Assembly (NCBI GenBank): GCA_022818135.1
Contig: JAFMSR010000015.1
Location: 1,107,002 to 1,171,001, forward strand
Direction of reading: 5' to 3'
DNA length: 64,000 nt
From: Saxidomus purpurata
Taxonomy: Eukaryota; Mollusca; Bivalvia; Venerida; Veneridae
Shown here: in pieces, positions 11,927 through 24,440 of the stretch
Layout: each line of letters opens with the position of its first letter
Position numbering within the stretch: position 1 is the stretch's first letter
Program-made: the position numbers and the translations under genes
The notes under the pieces: model-generated
Told to the model about the DNA's origin: nothing
What the model saw: only the letters and a program-made list of their open reading frames with translations
Databases searched by the model: none

Positions 11927-13114
11927 TTAAAACCCTATTATGGTTTTTAGTGCCCTATTTTGTATTCTTTGAACCTTTTTTAGTTGTGATTCTTTTGCGG
12001 AGGCGTATACTATGCTGCCATAATTGATTTTGCTAAGGATGAGGGCCTTGTAAATGTTTAGAAGGCATTTTTTGTCTGTACCCCAAGATTTTCCCTTTAC
12101 TGCTCTTATGATATTTAGATCTTTAAGACATCTTTTTGTCATATGTTCTATATGCATTTTCCATGATAGAGTTTTGTCAAAATACATTCCCAAAAATTTT
12201 GCGTGTTCATTATATGTGAGGTTCGTACCACATAACGTTAATTTCGGAAAGTTGTTGGCTCTTTCCGGAGGTTTTACGGACGGTCTATGTATTAATAACA
12301 CTTGAGTTTTTGCTGGGTTAATTATGAAGCCCCAGGATTTGCTCCATTTTTCTATTGTATTCAAAACAGTTTGTGCTTTTTTTACTGCCTGTACCGGACT
12401 TAATGATGTTAGCCATGTGGCGGAGTCGTCTACAAATTGAGATATTTTAGCATTTATAGTAGGTTTTTCTCTGTTTAATTCGTTGATTTGTGTTTCAAAG
12501 GTATTCATCATGAGGCTAAAAATTATGGGGGACAGAACCGCTCCCTGGGGGCACCCATTTACTGTTTCCACTACCTCTGAGAGAGCTCCATTGTATTTTA
12601 CCTTAATCTGTCTGTTTTGTAGAAAGCACCTTAACCATTTTATCATTCGTCCTTGTATTCCGGGGTTTTGGAGTTGCAATAGTGCTCCTCCGTTCCACAT
12701 TTTATCGAAAGCATTACTAAGATCTAAAAATATAGCTATAAGATATTTATGTTCTGCCTGTGCGATTTTGCCATCTGATTCTAATCGTGTAATATTGTCA
12801 TCACATGAATGATGTGATCTGCATCCTGATTGGTATTTAGACATTATATTGTTTTTTTCCAAATATGCGCACAGCCTGGGTTTTATCATTTTTTGCATTA
12901 ATTTTGTAAATGTTGATGTTAGAGAAATTGGTCTATAAGAGGCGGGTTCATTTTTGTCTTTATTAGGTTTTAGTGATGGAATGATAACTGCATGGTTCCA
13001 GCTTTCTGGCGTGGTGCCCTCTACCCATGATTGATTAAAAATTTGTAAGAGTGTATTTCTGCTTTCCTGTGGTAAACAATGCCAATCTGAGCCTATATAT
13101 ACATACTCGTGCAT
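11927..13114 (-). mobile_element. Truncated Jockey/I-type LINE reverse transcriptase
   Basis: An uninterrupted 395-codon frame covers most of a non-LTR reverse transcriptase. Motifs in order are SYRPISLTS, FLDLSNAFDKMW, GCPQGAVLSPIIFSLMMN, the catalytic box QFVDDSATW, then KFLGMYFD and the thumb region ending near ALKTIIGF. The catalytic box is FVDD rather than the usual F/YADD. The endonuclease domain, any RNase H, and both ends are missing, so this is a fragment unable to move alone. Assigned to the Jockey/I/R1 side of the LINE tree from the PQGAVLSP and FLDLSNAFD style; the exact clade is uncertain. Confidence 0.9.
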
Positions 13115-15250
13115 GTCATGTGCAAATTACGCGAGAGGGAATTCCAAAAGCCAAAAATAGTTCCGGACGTCTAGAGTGATAAACTTTGCAAGGTAGATCA
13201 CGCTCAAATCCTGTTTTGCATATATGTGAAATTGCCACTAGTGTTAGAATACATATTACATAATATACATAAATACAAAATTACAACACACATAACAACC
13301 GTTTCATTTTTATCACAGACTTAATTAGCTTGAACACATACTTTTGTTGAAATATATTATTATAAATACTTAAGTTAACTTGTTGATACAGGTTTTATAT
13401 CACAGATTAATAATTAAGAACTAATAAGTTTTACTTATGTAATGAAAAAATCCTAATAACTAAAATGAAAAGACTATTTCATACCTTACGCAATTTGTGT
13501 CGGTATTGCTTTTCAGTTTCTTAAACCTACTTTTTATGACAGCTTTTAGGCATTTAGTACTTACCATGTACCATATCAAATGTATGTGTTTTCTCTTTTA
13601 GGTTTTAGTAAGATAAGTAGATTATATAATTTAATGCATTTCATTCATTTCACTTTGTTACTAGTATGTTGACTTTCTCTGGTTAAACTTTGGTTCAAAA
13701 GCTCCTGGAGAGCTTATGTTATATAAGTATAATTAATATTTGTCTCGCCGACTCAAAATAACACTTATTGTATTGTATTGACGTGGGCACCGGATTACCC
13801 GTTAAGTGTATATAGAATACAATGATCCTTGCCTAGCATTCACAATAGTTTATAGATAGATTTTATTTACGATATTAGGTCTGAGATCCATGTGGCATAC
13901 AAATGCAAATAAACAAATATGGCGCAACAAATCATACTGTTGTTTCAATTACAATAAGCAAATATTTACAATTATAGCGTTGATAATTTTAAAGACTCAC
14001 AATTATGCAAGTTCAATTTATGTACTGAAAATGTATTCATAGTCTGAAAGCGTCCGTTGAAACATATTGATAGATGTTAATTGATGATCAAAGTCCCAAT
14101 AAAATGTAGCAAAATTTGGAGAAGGCATTTCCAGTGCACATTTTCAATATTGTGCTAACATTATGAGTCTTTAAATAACATATTAATATTATTTTTTATT
14201 ATTACACTCATTTTACACATTTTGGCTAAATAATCATCATCTTTGGACAAAACCCACTGGTTATTTCAGTGAAGTAAAACAAAACTTCCTTATGTTTCAA
14301 ATTTTGTTAGGTACTAGTATGCATGGGAGTCATACTGGGGTCATGGCAAGAAATCCCACGGTCGGCCGGCATGAAACAAATTCAAAAACACAGAGACTGT
14401 GCTAGACATCAAGAGGTATTACGAAAATTTCTGATGCGACAATTTGGTCTCTACTCGCTAGTACAGATATGGCTGGTAAGAAAATCGATAAACAGGTTGT
14501 AGCGGCCGTACAGTTCGCTTTCCGAAACAGACCGGAATACCGCTGATTATCAGTAAAAATCGATATTTACTTGCGTAATATTAGCCCGAGGATATAATGA
14601 TGTACCATGAATTACTCTTACATAGAAATCTGTAACTGTTTGCATTCATCACAGCTATTTTTTTGTGTTATTTCATTGTATATTTTTAAAAAGCAACTGT
14701 TGTAAAATAGTGATAACAGTGAAATGAAGCACAGCGACAGTCACACTTTCACATTTTTCATTTTTCTCACGTGGTTAAAAGCTCTTTGGCGTGTTTATAT
14801 TTTTAAAACAATAAGTTCTCTTAAACTTAAAAGCTAAAACAATACAGTACATTATCTATCATTTAAATGTGAAACAACGAAATAACGAAGTTTTCAGTAT
14901 GCGTATACAAAATCGATGTCATCAATTTCATATTCCTGTTTGCCGTGAAAATAAAAAAAAACATAACGATAGACACAATGCATGAATGTGTGCGTCATCT
15001 TTTAAAATTTGTTATTTATGATGAACGTCTCAACTTACAAGGTTTAATTAGTCACGATACTGTTTCCCATGCGCCTGACGCCAACGTTACACGTGCGTAA
15101 AATCTACAGGATAGAGATATTTTCTTATGCGTAGAAGCTAGAACGAAGTCGGGGAATATTTTGAAATTATTCACATGAAATCATGAACGTTTCTTCCGAA
15201 AAAAACTATTTCAAAGTGTGGGCTGTTTAAAGGTTACTTGTGTTAATACG
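13115..15250. other. Non-coding stretch, nothing recognised
   Basis: AT-rich DNA with short stop-riddled frames in all six frames. No repeat copy elsewhere in the window and no splice-bounded coding exon could be supported. Confidence 0.5.
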
Positions 15251-15279
15251 GTTCTCTATTGATACGGATGTAATTAACT

Positions 15280-15494
15280 AGACGGTTGCTCAACGCAGGT
15301 CATATACATGTTTATATACCTGAGTGTTTATTGGTTAAATTATGTTTATTTGTAAAATATATATGTGTAGCATTTATTAGCTTCATATCTACTCTCGCTG
15401 TTATTAGCGCATGTTGTATATAGTCTATTGCAGACGAGGAACTGTATATGTTCAAGTCTTATGTAAATAAAATTATGTTCTGTTCTGTTCTGTT
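15280..15494 (+). mobile_element. LINE 3'-end remnant with TTCTG pentamer tail
   Basis: The sequence ends GTAAATAAAATTATG followed by tandem TTCTG units at about 15476-15494. The LINE at 43690-46722 ends in the same way on its own strand (AATAAAGA then TTCTG units). This suggests a 5'-truncated copy from a related family. The left boundary is a guess. Confidence 0.45.
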
Positions 15495-16080
15495 AATAAA
15501 AGGAATAATGTAGATCTAGTGTGATATGTTTTCGTTTACCCTTTCCGCTATAGTTAATTGTTCTTTAAATATCACACAGAAATACATTTCAATGTTTCTC
15601 AGATGGGTGTGTAATATAAAAAGATTGAGGGTAATAAATGACCAAGACTAATAAAGACTTTTATTGCATTCCGTTCTAGTGTTTGATTGCCCCGGGATAT
15701 ATTGTAAAACGCAAGGGGTGATTGTTGTCACAGGTTTTAATATAATTCTCTTTAAAAACTGTTAGTTTACCGCACATATACCCAATTTTCATTACTTTTT
15801 AAGAAAAAAGTCTGATCAAAATATTAGAAGCACATAATTCACATACAGCAAGTTTCGACAGTAACTGATTCCGATTTCTGACTTGTCTTAACTTTTTCAT
15901 TTGTCAACCACTTTATAGAATGTTTATAAGGGGACCAAAGTAGAAGAACGATGGTCAAAATACGCACAAACAGCAAGAACAAATTTTATGCTCAAACTAA
16001 GTTGAGCATCAAAAACGTTTCACAAGCACAGGGTCAATACTTGCACCGAAATAAATGATTATGGAGGGCACAGTCACATT
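15495..16080. other. Non-coding stretch, nothing recognised
   Basis: No open frame of interest, no repeat partner seen. Confidence 0.45.
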
Positions 16081-16151
16081 CTTTTGACGGGATTCGAACC
16101 CGTGACCTCCGGGTCGGGTGTGCCACACGCTACCTCTACACCACAGTGCTT
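16030..16151 (-). mobile_element. tRNA-derived SINE
   Basis: Read on the minus strand from 16151, the head has an A-box-like TGGTGTAGAGGTAGCG and a perfect B box, GGTTCGAATCC. It then leaves the tRNA pattern into a non-tRNA body towards about 16030. No proper acceptor-stem pairing, so a pol III SINE head rather than a working tRNA. Confidence 0.6.
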
Positions 16152-16553
16152 CCCTGATAATGGTAGTTTAAAGCGTATATTTCACTGATAACAGTTAATA
16201 TCGTCAGCAACTCAAAACAGAATATCTAAATGAGTGACAGTGTTATAGGTAAGGCTGCCCAACTGTACGGTATCTACACATGGCTTCGCTACTTTCTATT
16301 TTGGAATGCATAAAATTCGTAATCCCGTAGTTAACCCAAAAAGACCTTCCGTTTTTCACAATTTCTATGTTAGCAGTAGATTTTCATAAAATTATGTTTT
16401 TAAAAGTGTTTTTCGGAATGAGTCAACTCGTACCTGTTTCATTAACAGTTTTTGAAAATGAACGTACAACCTTTTACATTCATTATATAATTTGTTCTAC
16501 ATAAGGCAGTTAATAAAACTCATCCATAACTCAAAATGCAACAAATTTAAGTA

Positions 16554-17491
16554 CAGTCTAACCTGCCTATAGCGGTCCGCAAGGGGACTGGGTGAAAGTG
16601 ACCACTATAGGCAGGTGACCACTATATCCAGGTTGACAAGGATATAATAAAAATTTGATAAAATAGGACAATATCTAGTTAAGGTAGTTTATTACAGTAC
16701 ACATATGGCATATCAATTTATATGATACACTTCTTAATGCTTTTAATGTAAAACAATATACATGTACATCATTAGTTAACTTTCGTAAAGTAGTCTCAGA
16801 CTGTTATTTTCTTATAATTTGTTGAAGCTGCACTCCGTAAACTGTCAGTGATTTGATCTATTGATATAACACAATTATAGAGTTCTATGTTGCCAATTTG
16901 CAAAGAAATTGTTTTAAGAGTATATGCAGCAGATTCAGCATCATTGAGAGTAACTTTACGTTTAGGTGAAGACATACTAGGGAAAAAACTGGCATACAGA
17001 CTGCCTTGTCATAGATTTTTTATACCTAATGATGTTTCAATAAACTTGAATAGTTTTCAAACAAACTTACGCAAAATCAAGGAAATTCATAAAAAATCTC
17101 ATGCATAGAAACGACATTGCTCAATCATTGCTCAAGATAATCACCAAAATATCAAGCAAACCAAACAAACTCACCTAATTGATCTAATCCTTTGAAATTT
17201 ATGTATTATTCACACATATTCAATGATCATAATCCACATTTTATCGGTTTCAATCAGCTGTTTAATGCTTCCAGCTAATTGTATTTTATTTTTTTAAGTT
17301 TTCGTACAAAACCCGTCACTGGCCGTTATATAATCAGTTCCGGACTAAAATAAGTGGCCGCTGACCGCGTTAAACAGGGTCATGCTATAAACAGGTTACA
17401 TTTAGAGTAATTTCCTGCCGTCGCACCTTAGACTGACCGTTACAGACAGGGTCACGTTATATACAGGTGACCACTAATGCAGGTTAGACTG
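16554..17491 (-). mobile_element. Non-autonomous pogo/Tigger-like DNA transposon
   Basis: Perfect terminal inverted repeats CAGTCTAACCTGC / GCAGGTTAGACTG are flanked by TA on both sides (16552-16553 and 17492-17493), the target duplication of Tc1/mariner/pogo elements. Subterminal sequences repeat phrases such as GGTGACCACTATA and ACAGGTGACCACTAA. Length 938 bp. A 59-residue minus-strand frame (16975-16796) starts MSSPKRKVTLND. Its basic start resembles the first residues of pogo-type transposases, so this may be an internally deleted copy. No DDE catalytic domain is present. Confidence 0.85.
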
Positions 17492-18078
17492 TAATGTATA
17501 TCGTTTATTTTTCCATGTCTATTTTGCGCCTTTTGTACCCAGGTTTTGTGCCGTGTTTGACGGTTAACTAATGTTAAAGAAACGAAAATATCGGCATAAC
17601 CTTCACAAATTATGTTAGTAATGTGCATTTTCAGATTATCAAATCAAAACTCTGGTTAATTTTAGAAAATTGACGTACACATGGAATGTCCCATTCTGAT
17701 TTCATAAGGTACGAGTTGACTAATTCAATATAGGCACAGATGTGAATCTCTGGTAACTGGTGTTGCTTTTCTCGGTAACTCGGCTCAACGCCGTTTATCT
17801 TTTTAAAAGATATTTCTTGTTTGCAATATTATTGAAAAAATACTGCGCTACATATATATATATACGAACATGCACGTTCGGTTAATTTCATCGGTAATCA
17901 TCGCTATATCTGCCTGGTAATATAAGAGCTAGGAATAACTTTACATCCAAAATGCTCCTGGGACTTTAAATCTAATATTTGTCATCTTAACAATACCCGG
18001 AAAATAACACAAAGAACATCGTTTTCTCAAAATTTTGTCAAACTCAATTTAAGATTTAAAATGAATTTTAGAACTTAC

Positions 18079-18155
18079 CGCGTTCTTGAAATTTCCGTAT
18101 GACAATAACCAATGAAACAAACACTATGAACCACGACAAAGTGACAAATTATTGA
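18079..18155 (-). other. Candidate 5' exon with conserved donor, copy A
   Basis: On the minus strand the sequence ends ...CAAGAACGCG followed by a good donor, GTAAGT. One frame reads LSWFIVFVSLVIVIRKFQER, a membrane-anchor-like stretch, but it has an upstream stop and no start codon. The block and its donor recur at 35010. Both lie 6.6-8.2 kb upstream of a GT/LicD gene on the same strand, so it may be a leader exon, or a decayed first exon of another paralogue. Confidence 0.35.
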
Positions 18156-18539
18156 TGCATGTCTGGTCAGTGGTCACCTTTTGTAAGCTTTCATAATCCT
18201 TATAATCAATCGCTTTTATGCCGTTGACCTTAAATTGTACTTTTAAAAGGTGTGTTTTTCACCGAACTATACAAAGCAATACAAATAATATTTACTATTC
18301 TGTGATTAGCTGATTATAATGCTTTCAGCAGTGATCAAGTGCTGGGGGCAGTATTTATGTTTAAATTTAAATGGTATTACATGTATACACATTTACATCT
18401 GCATGTATTACCAATATATAAACATTGATCTGGCCTTGATCAATGGGTCGCCTTGCACCGTGAGTGTGTATTTTCAAACCGCAGGACTGGTCATATTTAG
18501 GTGTATATATGTGTATGGCAAAATTCACTTTACATGGAA

Positions 18540-20205
18540 GTGAGGTCCATAATTTGTTAGAAAATGTTTTGTTTATGCAAGTGTAGACTTGTAATATCAC
18601 TAAAGGAGTGTATCGTATTAGATAGATCAGTGTCTGTCGAAGCTTGGTACAACGAGTCCGAGTCCAGGCCAAGGATGTTTTTTTTTTTTTTGGCATTCGT
18701 GTCTATTCACTAATGACGAAATGCACACGTTTTAATTGTAAGTAAACGTAAAATGACTTCAGGGTTCTGTCTATATGTGAGGGTAGAAAAATAAGTTCGA
18801 TATAGAAAAGAACCGTAGATGGCTAAACAAATTGTGATAGAAGCTGCGAATGTGTAGAAATTTTAATAAAAATGCAATGAAGGTGCATGTAATTGATTAA
18901 ACCGTTGCTCTCATTATTGTATATAATATATAGTATTTATCATGAAAAAATGTATATGTTCATATGTATGAGAATTTGCATTGTCGCAGTTATATATATA
19001 TTTGTGCTTTAAAAATGTACCATATGTCTTGGCTGTATTCACTGTGTTATATGTTAGATGACCAAAGGCAATTGTATTTGCCGATTAGCGGAATAAAACT
19101 GAAACTGATTGATGTAAGCGAAGAGGAGGACACTGATACCGATAGCGAGTGTGAGGACTATTCTGACACAGAGCGCAATGAAATTAATAAAATAATTGTT
19201 AAACAGACTGAAATGAAAAAAAGTTATGATTATATATATATGACAAAATGTAAATATGAAAAATGAGAACAAGGAACAAGAAATCGAATTAAATCATAAT
19301 GATAATGAAAAAGTAGCATGGTAATGAAAATCCCCAAAATGAATGGAAATGAACAAAGAACAAAACGAAACTTAAACAATTGCATTTCAATAAACGTGGT
19401 CTTTCGGCGACAATACATAAATTGCTCCGAATTCAGACACCTTAACGGTATTTTGACTTTGCATCATTGCACCGCCTGTTGGCGAACGTCTTAATAAAAA
19501 CGACAAAACTTGGAGGGGATCCGATCAACAGCGACACCTAGTAGCTTTAGCGCGAACTCTTTACACAAAGGTCATGTCTTAGTTACCTCCCTTTATTGTT
19601 TAACTTTAGCATGAAATGATCTATATCATGTTGATTCTAGAATGTATAAAATCTTTGATAAATTTATTGGTTATATTGAGAAATAATTTATTTGGTAAAT
19701 AAATTGCCATATATAAATTCTAGTTCAGTTCAGGTGGTGGTCAGCGATTTATTTATCTTGCATTGATACAGACTTTCCTGTCCTTGCCTATTTGAAAAAG
19801 TCTTCTCAGCAAATTTTTAGAGTACTAACGGGAGGTTCCCTTGGTGATAAGCACAATTGAAACACAATAGTGCAGTTTGTCGTTTCCTGACAGAAAAAGT
19901 TTTAGCTATATCTCTCATGTATCCAAATTAAACATCGAGGAGAGATAGGCATTGTTTTACCGGAGTGGCTGAAATATACAAATAGCTATTTTTACGAAAA
20001 TAGAACTTCATATACGAAACTAAATGTTTTGGTTAAATTATGTGTTAGATTGGTAAAAAAGTCCCATCACGTAAACAATTGAATTAGTACATTACTGGCC
20101 AGAACTGACTGGATTAAGTATTTTAAAGAATATATTTTTTATGAAACACGTTTTCATCGATTGTGAATTGTTTTGCTATAAACTTTGTATGAGGGTTTAT
20201 GCAAT
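18540..20205. other. Non-coding stretch, nothing firm
   Basis: Stop-rich DNA. A 100-codon open frame at 18964-19266 has an acidic centre (SEEEDTDTDSECEDYSD) but no recognisable domain, splice context or second copy, so I do not call it a gene. Confidence 0.45.
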
Positions 20206-20209
20206 AAAG

Positions 20210-20277
<68 letters not shown>

Positions 20278-20287
20278 CGTGCGTGCG
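20210..20287 (+). repeat. (GT)n microsatellite
   Basis: An uninterrupted GT run ends in GCGTGCGTGCGTGC. Confidence 0.98.
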
Positions 20288-20567
20288 GATTCCGCTAAAC
20301 AAAGTTTTTCTCTTTGAAGCTCAGGCAATTTACCTTAACATGAAAGTTTTCACACACTACCGCCTTCTAGGCTCAGTGCTTTGATTATCCACTATACATG
20401 TATTTATAAGAGTATTAATTATAATACTATTATTAACGTTGAAATAGGATTTTCTGATAATAGTAGGATTATCTGTGATGATATCAATAGTTTTCAATGG
20501 TAAGCCGATTAAGAAACAAGTAATATCTTTTAAAAAAAAAGATGGTCGACGTAGGTGACGTAATAAA

Positions 20568-20857
20568 CACATTTTGTGTTTCAGAAGGCTCCCGGGCAGT
20601 ACACTGCTTATTCCGGTACCGAAACGCTAGCCAATAATCAATGACGCTAGATGTCCGGCCCCGGACAACACCTCGTTGAATACAAAAGTTGATCTTCGTA
20701 CTGTCCAGAAACCTTGACATAACGTGTTCTGTTTTTTCTTTTTTGCAACATGATTTATTATAAATAACTATAATATAAAAAATATACACATTTTGTGTTT
20801 CAGAAGGCTCCCGGGCAGTACACTGCTTATTCCGGTACCGAAACGCTAGCCAATAAT
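20568..20857 (+). repeat. Direct duplication of ~71 bp, offset 219 bp
   Basis: The stretch from CACATTTTGTGTTTCAGAAG through CGAAACGCTAGCCAATAAT occurs at 20568-20638 and again at 20787-20857, apparently identical. It is either a tandem duplication with about 148 bp between copies or a recombination scar. Confidence 0.85.
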
Positions 20858-21119
20858 TTGCAGATTCTGATTGGTCACATTATAACGAAGTTGGTTAGCA
20901 ACGCGTCCATACCAACGGAAGTTCAAATCAAAAGTATACACTACGTCGAAAAAGTGTTTTTATGTTTAAATTTAAATGTTACTACATTTACCTAACGGCT
21001 CCTTTGTTTTTTAAAAGTGGTCAATAAATAACGTATACACCTGGCATATTACATGTATTATTAACATACATGTCAAGTCAAGTCAAGTAATATTTTTTTA
21101 CAAGTCGGTGTACAAAACA

Positions 21120-21245
21120 GACAACAGAATATGTGTAATGAAATAATAGCTTTTAACCCAATACACCACACTCTTTCTGCTAGCAGTATGAAATAATAAC
21201 TTTCCAAATATTACTTTTCCTATTTTGACTGGGAGAGTCAATGAA
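21120..21245 (-). repeat. Dispersed repeat (CCCAGTCAAATAAGAAAATC family), copy 2
   Basis: Minus-strand partner of 62340-62460. It shares GAAATAATAGCTTTTAACCC, GTATGAAATAATAACTTTCC and GACTGGGAGAGTCA in reverse-complement order. Confidence 0.6.
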
Positions 21246-21400
21246 TATGTATAATCATTGATTTAACCGTTTTCAAACGAACGCCTTGCCGTGTCAGTAA
21301 AGTCACGTGAGTAATTCATCACAATCATCACTGATTGAAATGCAAAATTAACAGCCAAGTTTATGATCAATTATTTTACATTTCTCATTTTCGTCCTCTA

Positions 21401-22312
21401 GTGCGATTATTATATAATCTCATGCTCTGGTTCATAACCCGCAAATCCTAGTGAAATTAACGAAATATCAACCAATCAAATCCATTTCTTCAATATTTAT
21501 CTATAACTCCGGCTGAAGGTGCTACGATGGCGTTTCTCGGTAGCGCTTTGGTATTGTCTTGAGTATTTGTTACATTGTCTCTGTTAAATTGTTGCTCTAC
21601 TTATCTTAGTATGATCGTGAAAATCTATTGCAAATATATAATTGCAAAGTCACATTGATTACTGTTCAATGACAGTTAACCTTAAAAATGCATGTCTACC
21701 GATATTCCAAGTTGATTTGCCCTATTTATGTTGAGGTAACTAATCAAAGGTCAAGGTTACAGAGACATTGCATCTTAAAACGGTTTCCGCTCAATAACTT
21801 GAGAAGGCTTTGACCCAGAGGTGTCAAACTTTTGAAGGGACATTAGATACATGTATCATAGGCCCCTACATTCATTTTGAGAACTTAAGAATTTTTGTTG
21901 TTTCAAACTAGCAGTTCTGAATTATTTATGCTTTTAACTTGCAGAAAAAAATCACATATAGTTGAGACCCTGATGAGGTAGTGAAATTATTAAAATGTAT
22001 TTTTTCTGAACCAATACACTTTCCAGTTAGTCTTTTCCAGTGGTTTGCTTCATTCGGCAGGGTATATAACTCCACTGAATTCGAATTTGCTTGTTGTTAA
22101 GAGAATTTATGACCCCTATAGACCTCTTATGTCTTCCGGGTCACTAGATTATCATCAACTCCTGGTATTGTAGCTACCGGGGGTGGAGGGAGGCATTTCT
22201 TTTTACAAACATCTCTTGTTTATTTAGAAAACGATTATGACCGAAATGGGCATCGGTAAGAGTTATCAACTCTAGCATAAATGGCAACAAACGGCAAGAT
22301 TTCTAGAAGTAC
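21401..22312. other. Non-coding stretch, nothing recognised
   Basis: A GGTCAAGGTTAC piece near 21750 recalls the GGTCA-rich repeats elsewhere; otherwise nothing. Confidence 0.4.
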
Positions 22313-22314
22313 AT

Positions 22315-22362
22315 TATATGCATATTGTACTTATCTGGAGCATGGTTAGTGCAGATTCGACA
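22315..22362 (+). repeat. Solitary unit of the 40-bp satellite
   Basis: CATATTGTACTTATCTGGAG, GCATGGTTAGTGCAGATTCG and ACATATT match one satellite unit, about 1.5 kb left of the second array. It is followed by a perfect palindrome, CATCGTTATAACGATG, at about 22393. Confidence 0.75.
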
Positions 22363-22499
22363 TATTAAGATCGAACCGTTACATCGTTATAACGATGCAA
22401 TCATTCGTTATCTCGAAATAACATAATCGGTATTATATATAACGAAATAATTATTCATCTCGAAATAAACTTTCGGTATATCAATCACAGTATCACACG

Positions 22500-23865
22500 A
22501 TACCTTTAAGAGTTAGACATTAAAACTTAAATATACAACATCTACCTAACTATGAGTTTGGTCACCCTGTTGATGTTGAGCCCAATATTCTGTATACACA
22601 TGTATGTGTATATTGCTGTCCGAAACTTCACGAAAATACAGTGGTGAGAGAAACTAATCAAAGCGCTGTGAGCGCTGAAGGCCTGGGGGCTATAGGTTAA
22701 CTCCCCGAAAAACAACTTTTGACCTACGTGTTCTGCGTTGAATCTTACCTAAAGCGCGGGTCGAAATGTGCAGAGGACGAAATTCAATATATGACACAGA
22801 ATGAATGATTCACAAATATATGGGTGACAGGGAAGTTTGTTTTATTATGAAATGTACGTTAAATGAAAAATAATCACATAGTCAACATTATAAAATGTTT
22901 AAGCCAGTACAAATAATTCGATCTGCGCTTTGTACAACTTCAAGCGATATGATCTGATGATGTGGATCGAAAATTATTGTGTACCAATGACAAGACCTTG
23001 AAACAGAAATAAACAAAGCAATACCAGCAATGAAATATAAATACAGTACTGTACAATGTGTATAACAGAGAAAACCAAAAATGATTCTGGGTTACCTTGT
23101 AGTTGTAATCAGTGAAACCGTTGGGCCTCGACATGCGGCGTCCTCGATAAATGGCGGGTGATTTTGATCACGTTAGTTCCTTCTCGGGAATGTACGTAAA
23201 TTATATCTTTTTTTAGAGACATTTATTTTTAGGTAAATATATATGTAATCGTTCGTAAATAACAAAGTTGTCAATGAAATAACATCGGAAATTTGAAAAT
23301 CAAACTACAAACTCTTATATCGAGCTTCGTACGTTTTCGTAAATTTCCGTAAATATCCGTACTTTTCCGTGATATGCATATGATTATCTTAAGTAATCAG
23401 CTAACAGCGCATTAATTTCTAAAACAGAAAAAAATGTGTAATGCAGCCCGTAAACTATATACCTTCCTGCAGTCGTTTGAAGTTTTATGTACTATTTTTA
23501 TTTGTAACATGTTCTTATCATATGCGGCATTCAAACAGAAGATTGATCTGGTCTGTCTTGCACTACTTTCGCATAGCGCATGTTTACAGTTGTTATTCGC
23601 ACATAGCACGGTTAAAATTCTTGCAGGGTTTGAAATGTGGTATGCTAACTTAGGCCTTGGGGACTTTCAGTCCCCAGGCCAAAAATCACCAACATCAGGA
23701 GTTGTATCTCTTAGAATTAAAGAGTAAGTATACAGTCTTAAATCAATGCGATACATACAAGGTTTGTGCTGACTGCCAACTGCGTCTAGCATAATGCTTA
23801 TATTTTCAGACACTTCCTAGCAGGAACAAAATGTAAATATCTGGAGAGGTAAAACACTCATATCA
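22500..23865. other. Non-coding stretch, one hairpin
   Basis: A hairpin GGCCTTGGGGACT ... AGTCCCCAGGCC lies at about 23652-23680. Overlapping open frames at 23412-23727 on both strands have no recognisable domains. Nothing else supportable. Confidence 0.45.
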
Positions 23866-23869
23866 GTAT

Positions 23870-24440
23870 CTTTGTCGGGAATATAGATATTGCAAGCTCG
23901 CCATACTGTATTTATCGGAAGCATGGTTATTACAGACTGGTTATATTGTACTTGTTGGGAGCATGGTAATTGTAGACTCGTCATATTGTACTTGTCGGGA
24001 GCATGGTTATTGAAAACTCGTCATATTGTACTTGTCGGGAGCATGGTCATTGCAGACTCGTTATATTGTACTTGTCGGGAGCATGGGTATTGCAGACTTG
24101 TTATTTTGTAAGTGTCGGGAGCATCGTTATTGCTGACTCGTAATATTGTACTTGTCGGGAGCATTGTTATTGCAGACTTGTTATTTTCTACTTGTCGGGA
24201 GCATTGTTATTGCTGACTCGTTATATTGTACTTGTCGGGAGCATTGTTATTGCAGACTCGTTATTTTGTACTTGTCCAGAGCATTGTTATTGCAGACTCG
24301 TTATATTGTACTTGTCGGGTGCATGGTTATTGCAGACTCGTCATATTGTACTTGTCGGGAGCATGGTTATTGTACACTCGTCATATTGTACTTGTCGGGA
24401 GCATGGTAAATGTAGACTCGTTATATTGTACTTGTCGGGA
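23870..24440 (+). repeat. 40-bp satellite array, ~14 units
   Basis: Same unit as 3575-7212 with less variation (TTGTACTTGTCGGGAGCATG in most units). It sits about 1.5 kb from the 3' end of GT/LicD gene 2, as the larger array sits next to gene 1. Open frames across it are repeat shadows. Confidence 0.95.

Larger units (their letters stand above)
16276..21400 (-). repeat. Segmental-duplication block, copy A (interrupted)
   Basis: Pieces at 16276-16390, 17750-18460, around 20480-20510 and 21280-21400 align in order with 34450-35560. Markers are GGCTTCGCTACTTTC, AGACCTTCCGTTTTTC, GCTCCTGGGACTTTAA, TGAATTTTAGAACTTACC, CAAGTGCTGGGGG and ACATTGATCTGGCCTTGATC. This copy is broken by a pogo-like element (16554-17491) and by about 2.8 kb of other DNA after 18460. 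Confidence 0.7.

Noticed and set aside
18964..19266. 100-codon frame with an acidic SEEEDTDTDSECEDYSD stretch
   Set aside because: No recognised domain, no splice or promoter context, and no second copy; chance or decayed repeat is as likely.
23434..23727. 97-codon frame with hydrophobic stretches
   Set aside because: Overlaps other open frames on both strands, includes a hairpin, and has no recognisable family.
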